From the NCBI GenBank assembly GCA_001872265.1, contig MNWE01000008.1, positions 1 to 7,764 on the forward strand: a stretch of 7,764 nucleotides of DNA, written 5' to 3'. The translations under genes and the position numbers were made by a program. Shown here in pieces: positions 4,835 to 7,764 of the stretch (position 1 is its first letter; each line of letters starts with the position of its first letter). The notes beneath the pieces are model-generated. The model was not told the origin of the DNA. It made no database searches and was given only the letters and a program-made list of their open reading frames with translations. This stretch comes from Parcubacteria group bacterium CG1_02_39_15 (lineage in GTDB: Bacteria; Patescibacteriota; Minisyncoccia; Minisyncoccales; Paceibacteraceae).

Positions 4835-6880
4835 TTATTTTAACAATTCCAAAAGTTCTTTTTCTTTTAGTATTTTCACTCCCAGTTTTTTAGCTTGTTC
4901 CAGTTTGGAGCCGGGATTCTCCCCCACTATGAGGTAATCGGTCTGTTTTGATACTGATTCTGTAACGCTGCCACCGAATAAGCGAATTTTTTCTTTGGCT
5001 CTGTCGCGAGTCATGGTTTCTAAACTGCCCGTCAAAACAAAGGTTTGTCCTTTTAACCCCAGGCTAGAACCTTTGGTTTGGCGCGGGGCAGGTTTTTCCA
5101 CCCTGACTCCAGCCTTAAATAAATCGTCGATGAGTTTTTGATTTTGTTTTGAGCGGAACCAATTAGTGATGCTTTCTGAAACCCTCTCTCCGACGTCAGG
5201 AATGTTTTTTAGCTCCTCTTGAGTGGCTCTTTTTAATTTATCGATGCTGTCAAAATAGTTTGCTAAATCAATGGCTGTTTCTTCGCCAACGTGGCGAATC
5301 CCTAAGGCGTAAATAAAACGGGCTAAGGGTATTTTTTTGCTTTCTCGAATTGCTTCTGTCAAATTTTGGGCTGATTTTTCAGCAAATCTTTCTAAAGGGG
5401 CAAGGTCGCCTTCTCTCAAGCTGAATAAATCAGCCGCCGTGGACATTAATCCCACATCAACCAGTTTATCAATAGCCTTTGGGCCTAATCCTTCGATATC
5501 AAAGGCTTTTTTGGAAGCAAAAAAATAGAGGTTTTCTCTTTTTCTAGCCGGACACTTAGAGTTAGGGCAGCGCCAAATTGCTTCCCCCGCTGGTTTGCTT
5601 AACCTGGTTTGGCACACGGGGCAGGTTTTGGGGAAGTGAAAATCTTTTTCTTTGCCGGTTCTCAGTTCTGGCAGAACTTTGGCAACAGCCGGTATGACGT
5701 CCCCTGCCCTCTCCACAATAACAGTATCGCCAATTTTTACTCCCAACCTCTTTATTTCATCTTCGTTATGCAGGGTAGCCCGAGAAATTGTTACCCCTCC
5801 CACTTGGACCGGTTCCAAGTTGGCAATCGGAGTGACAGCGCCCGTTCTTCCAACCTGGAAGGCAATATCTAAAATTTTAGTGGTGGCTTGCTTTGGAGAA
5901 AACTTAAAAGCACGGACTCCCCGAGGACTCTTTCCTGCCACTCCCAATTTTTGGAAAAGCGAATTATCATTGATATTTACTACCACTCCGTCCACTAAAA
6001 AGGGAAGTGTTTCTCTTTTTTTAGCTGCTTTTCGCCAAAAACCTACTGATTCGTTTATATCTTTACAGATCTCACCGGGGTCAGTCTTGAATCCTAAAGC
6101 CGGAAGGACCTGATGGTCTTGGGAATGTTTTTTCTGGCCCACATCGGTTACGATGTCGTAGGCAAGAAATTTCAGCGGTCGGGAGGCAGCCAATTTTGGA
6201 TCTAATTGTCTTATGGAACCCGCAGCTAAATTTCTGGGGTTGGCAAAAGACTTTTGGCCTTTTTTTTCTAATTCTTTATTGAATTTTTCAAAGGCGGCTT
6301 TTTCCATATAAACCTCGCCGCGAATTTCAATGCGTCCATTGGCAATCAGTTTTTTTATTTTTTCTTCGATTTCCTTTGAAGGCAATTTCCCGTGAATATG
6401 CAATTTCAAAGGAATGCTTTCAATGGTTTTTAAATTTTGAGTAACATCTTCCCCAACCTGACCCGAACCCCTGGTGGCGCCGCAGACAAAAAGACCCTTT
6501 TCATAAATCAGGGCGATGGCAAAACCGTCTATTTTTAACTCAGAGAAATATTCTAATTGGGCTGAAGGGCTAAGGCGCTGCAAATATTCCTCCCAATCTT
6601 GCAGTTCTTTTTCTGAAAAGACATCCTCAATAGAAAGCATGGGGAAAGCGTGTTTGACTTTTTTAAACTCCTTAAGGGGCTCGCCTCCAACTCTTTGGGT
6701 GGGAGAGTCGGAAGTGATAAGCTCGGGAAACTGCTGCTCTAATTTGTAAAGCTCGTGCTTCAAAGAGTCGAAGGCGGCGTCGGGAATCTCTTGCTTATCT
6801 AAAACATGGTAAAGATAGCGGTGATGATTTATCACCTCTTTTAATTTTTCTATTCTCTTTTTAGCTTCAGCTTTAGTCAT
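4835..6880 (-). CDS. ligA: NAD-dependent DNA ligase LigA
   Basis: The 681-residue cytoplasmic enzyme seals nicks in duplex DNA using NAD+, in replication and repair. Full domain order is present. The Ia NMN-binding domain (1-about 70) has RYLYHVLD and EIPDAAFDSL. The adenylation domain has the nucleotidyl lysine in ELKIDG (Lys116), RGEV (187-190), VDGVVV (296-301) and FKFSPK (325-330). The OB fold has GRTGAVTPIANLEPV (344-358) and RATLHNEDE (367-375). A four-Cys zinc site follows (C420, C423, C438, C443). Helix-hairpin-helix repeats lie at about 465-580 (ALGIRHVGEETA, IPDVGERV), and a C-terminal BRCT domain at 609-681 (GQTFVLTGSL...TDYLIVG). Phe37 stands where E. coli LigA has Tyr35, a conservative change in the NMN site. 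The length matches the family and nothing is truncated. The ATG at 6880 gives the expected N-terminus; no Shine-Dalgarno precedes it. It lies 57 bp after the pseudopilin gene. Confidence 0.97.
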   Translation of the reverse strand: MTKAEAKKRIEKLKEVINHHRYLYHVLDKQEIPDAAFDSLKHELYKLEQQFPELITSDSPTQRVGGEPLKEFKKVKHAFPMLSIEDVFSEKELQDWEEYLQRLSPSAQLEYFSELKIDGFAIALIYEKGLFVCGATRGSGQVGEDVTQNLKTIESIPLKLHIHGKLPSKEIEEKIKKLIANGRIEIRGEVYMEKAAFEKFNKELEKKGQKSFANPRNLAAGSIRQLDPKLAASRPLKFLAYDIVTDVGQKKHSQDHQVLPALGFKTDPGEICKDINESVGFWRKAAKKRETLPFLVDGVVVNINDNSLFQKLGVAGKSPRGVRAFKFSPKQATTKILDIAFQVGRTGAVTPIANLEPVQVGGVTISRATLHNEDEIKRLGVKIGDTVIVERAGDVIPAVAKVLPELRTGKEKDFHFPKTCPVCQTRLSKPAGEAIWRCPNSKCPARKRENLYFFASKKAFDIEGLGPKAIDKLVDVGLMSTAADLFSLREGDLAPLERFAEKSAQNLTEAIRESKKIPLARFIYALGIRHVGEETAIDLANYFDSIDKLKRATQEELKNIPDVGERVSESITNWFRSKQNQKLIDDLFKAGVRVEKPAPRQTKGSSLGLKGQTFVLTGSLETMTRDRAKEKIRLFGGSVTESVSKQTDYLIVGENPGSKLEQAKKLGVKILKEKELLELLK

Positions 6881-6937
6881 CGAAATAAATTTATTTATTG
6901 AGATGTGAAATAAATTGAAAATTCATTGAACATGTTT

Positions 6938-7276
6938 TTACCTAACGATTTGAATGGCCCGCTTGGTCTCTTTATAAGCTCCCACAGACTTAATACAGCG
7001 ATTAACATCAACTGGGCAGTTCCCTTCTCCGGCTGCCACCACCGTGACAGTATAAGAAGCGCCGCTGTCGAGGTAATCAGAATAGGTGGTGCCCGTTGGG
7101 TTTTCTTCATACAATTCTCTTTCAATCCCGCTGTTGGCGGCGTAGAAAGCCATCACCGAGTTTCCCATTCCTTTAGCTACTTTTATTTGGCTGTATAGAA
7201 TGGCGGATACCCCCAAAGCCAAGGTGAGCAGAACACCCATAATCATTATGGCTAAGTATAATGCAACGCCCCTCAT
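6938..7276 (-). CDS. PilX-like type IV pilus minor pseudopilin
   Basis: The short protein (112 residues) starts MRGVALYLAIMIMGVLLTLA and continues LGVSAILYSQ, the RGxAL plus long hydrophobic helix seen in PilX_N-type proteins. It continues with AFYAANSGIEREL (43-55), the signature that follows the helix in this family. Only about 55 residues of globular part follow, with C87 and C94 that could pair, and an end SVGAYKETKRAIQIVR that is typical of these short proteins. Cleavage would be after Gly3; the usual Glu5 of major pilins is absent (Leu5). It would act at the inner membrane in pilus or pseudopilus assembly. Its ATG overlaps the stop of the preceding pilin gene (ATGA), indicating translational coupling. 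The assignment to the pilin class is firm; equivalence to PilX is by similarity of the N-terminus only. Confidence 0.8.
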   Translation of the reverse strand: MRGVALYLAIMIMGVLLTLALGVSAILYSQIKVAKGMGNSVMAFYAANSGIERELYEENPTGTTYSDYLDSGASYTVTVVAAGEGNCPVDVNRCIKSVGAYKETKRAIQIVR

Positions 7277-7764
7277 TGTAGTATATCGAGGTTTCTTTGA
7301 GAAACCGTTGTTTGAATTTTAATTTTAGACTCCTCTTTCCCTTTGATATCGAAAAAGATGGTAACTTTTGACTGATCGTTGTCTGGTTCCTCAATAGTGC
7401 CTTGAGATTCTCCAAAAAGATGCGCGTTAAACGCCGACACCTGAAGGTCGGCTGAAGTTAAAGATAGGGGTTCGGCATAACCCTCTTTCCATTCTTTGAG
7501 CTGGTCTCCCTGGAGAAAAAATCCCTGGCAAATGCCTTGATAATTCTTAAACTTCAAGCCGGAGTGGCCGGGGACAATCTCGGCAACTTCATAATTGAGA
7601 CCGTTTTGGGAAAGACAAGCTGGCGCTGATAACTCTTTTCTTGCCATTCTTAAAGAGCGACTCATATATTCCATTAAATAGCTGGTTTGAGAAAGGAGCT
7701 CTTGATAAGCTAAAGTTTTTCTTTGAGCGCGCAACCCCGACAGTAAAACGCCAGCAGCAATTCC
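7273..7764 (-). CDS. PilW-like prepilin (partial, 5' end outside window)
   Basis: The last 163 residues of a prepilin are visible. The frame stays open to the window edge, reading GIAAGVLLSGLRAQRK, the end of a hydrophobic N-terminal helix, so the TTG at 7734 is not the true start. After the helix comes YQELLSQTSYLMEYMSRSLRMARKE, the amphipathic stretch typical of PilW/GspJ-type minor pilins (xxYLMEYMSRSLRMA). A beta-rich globular part follows with two cysteines (APACLSQNG and YQGICQGF) and an end SKIKIQTTVSQRNLDIL, where VSQRNL resembles the conserved TTVSxR.Y ending of these proteins. The stop codon TGA overlaps the next start. The cleavage site and signal are upstream of the window. Its role is as a minor subunit of a type IV pilus-like machine, probably with further pilin genes upstream. 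Confidence 0.8.
   Translation of the reverse strand, partial: GIAAGVLLSGLRAQRKTLAYQELLSQTSYLMEYMSRSLRMARKELSAPACLSQNGLNYEVAEIVPGHSGLKFKNYQGICQGFFLQGDQLKEWKEGYAEPLSLTSADLQVSAFNAHLFGESQGTIEEPDNDQSKVTIFFDIKGKEESKIKIQTTVSQRNLDILQ

Noticed and set aside
5652..6113. 153-codon + strand open frame inside ligA
   Set aside because: It is antisense to a fully conserved ligA region, shows no recognisable domain, and is explained by codon structure of the real gene.
6926..7198. 90-codon + strand open frame opposite the PilX-like gene
   Set aside because: The minus strand protein in the same place has clear pilin signatures; this one has none.
7173..7415. 80-codon minus strand frame bridging the two pilin genes
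   Set aside because: It is out of frame with both, overlaps the ATGA junction, and shows no domain; both flanking proteins are intact, so no frameshift is needed.

Overview
The window looks like a piece of a small-genome bacterium of the Candidate Phyla Radiation (Patescibacteria, probably Parcubacteria-like). This is inferred from protein style: a membrane-anchored MerR-type helix-turn-helix protein, a secreted LamG protein with the N-terminal SPNYRIDYETL...SANYKMMETLGEIGDG signature, short PilX/PilW-like pseudopilins, and a stand-alone 86-residue GIY-YIG protein. No ribosomal or marker gene is present to fix the lineage. TAA, TAG and TGA all serve as stops, so the standard bacterial code fits.

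All eight recognisable genes lie on the minus strand, so the transcription order runs from high to low coordinates. It starts with a PilW-like prepilin cut by the window edge (7273-7764). A PilX-like pseudopilin overlaps it by the ATGA arrangement (6938-7276). NAD-dependent DNA ligase ligA follows (4835-6880), then rodA, a SEDS-family peptidoglycan polymerase (3645-4733). Next come a membrane-tethered HTH protein (2445-3464), a secreted multi-domain LamG protein (477-2393), a GIY-YIG nuclease-like protein (213-473), and the signal-peptide start of another exported protein (1-102).

The gaps hold most of the unexplained structure. A 40-bp near-palindrome centred on CCATGG lies upstream of rodA (4773-4812), and a second CCATGG-centred imperfect palindrome lies just downstream of it (3597-3634). 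The gap before the HTH gene has a 12-bp inverted repeat with an 84-nt spacer, several CCGATA motifs and one perfect DnaA-box 9-mer. An array of about 10-nt ACACGGAT/ACACAGAT units in head-to-head orientation lies between the HTH and LamG genes; it supplies the last codons of the HTH protein and a false N-terminal extension of the LamG gene. A 19-bp GC-rich stem-loop follows the GIY-YIG gene, with its T-tract on the strand opposite to all the genes.

Functionally this is a cell-envelope neighbourhood: type IV pilus-like components, a wall-elongation polymerase, a secreted adhesin-like protein and a membrane-bound putative regulator beside it, with ligA as a housekeeping gene. No Shine-Dalgarno sequence is visible at a normal distance before any of the seven complete starts. 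No CRISPR array, tRNA, rRNA or transposase was seen. The best candidates for something undescribed are the HTH-TM/LamG pair with its repeat-rich gaps, and the palindromes that bracket rodA.
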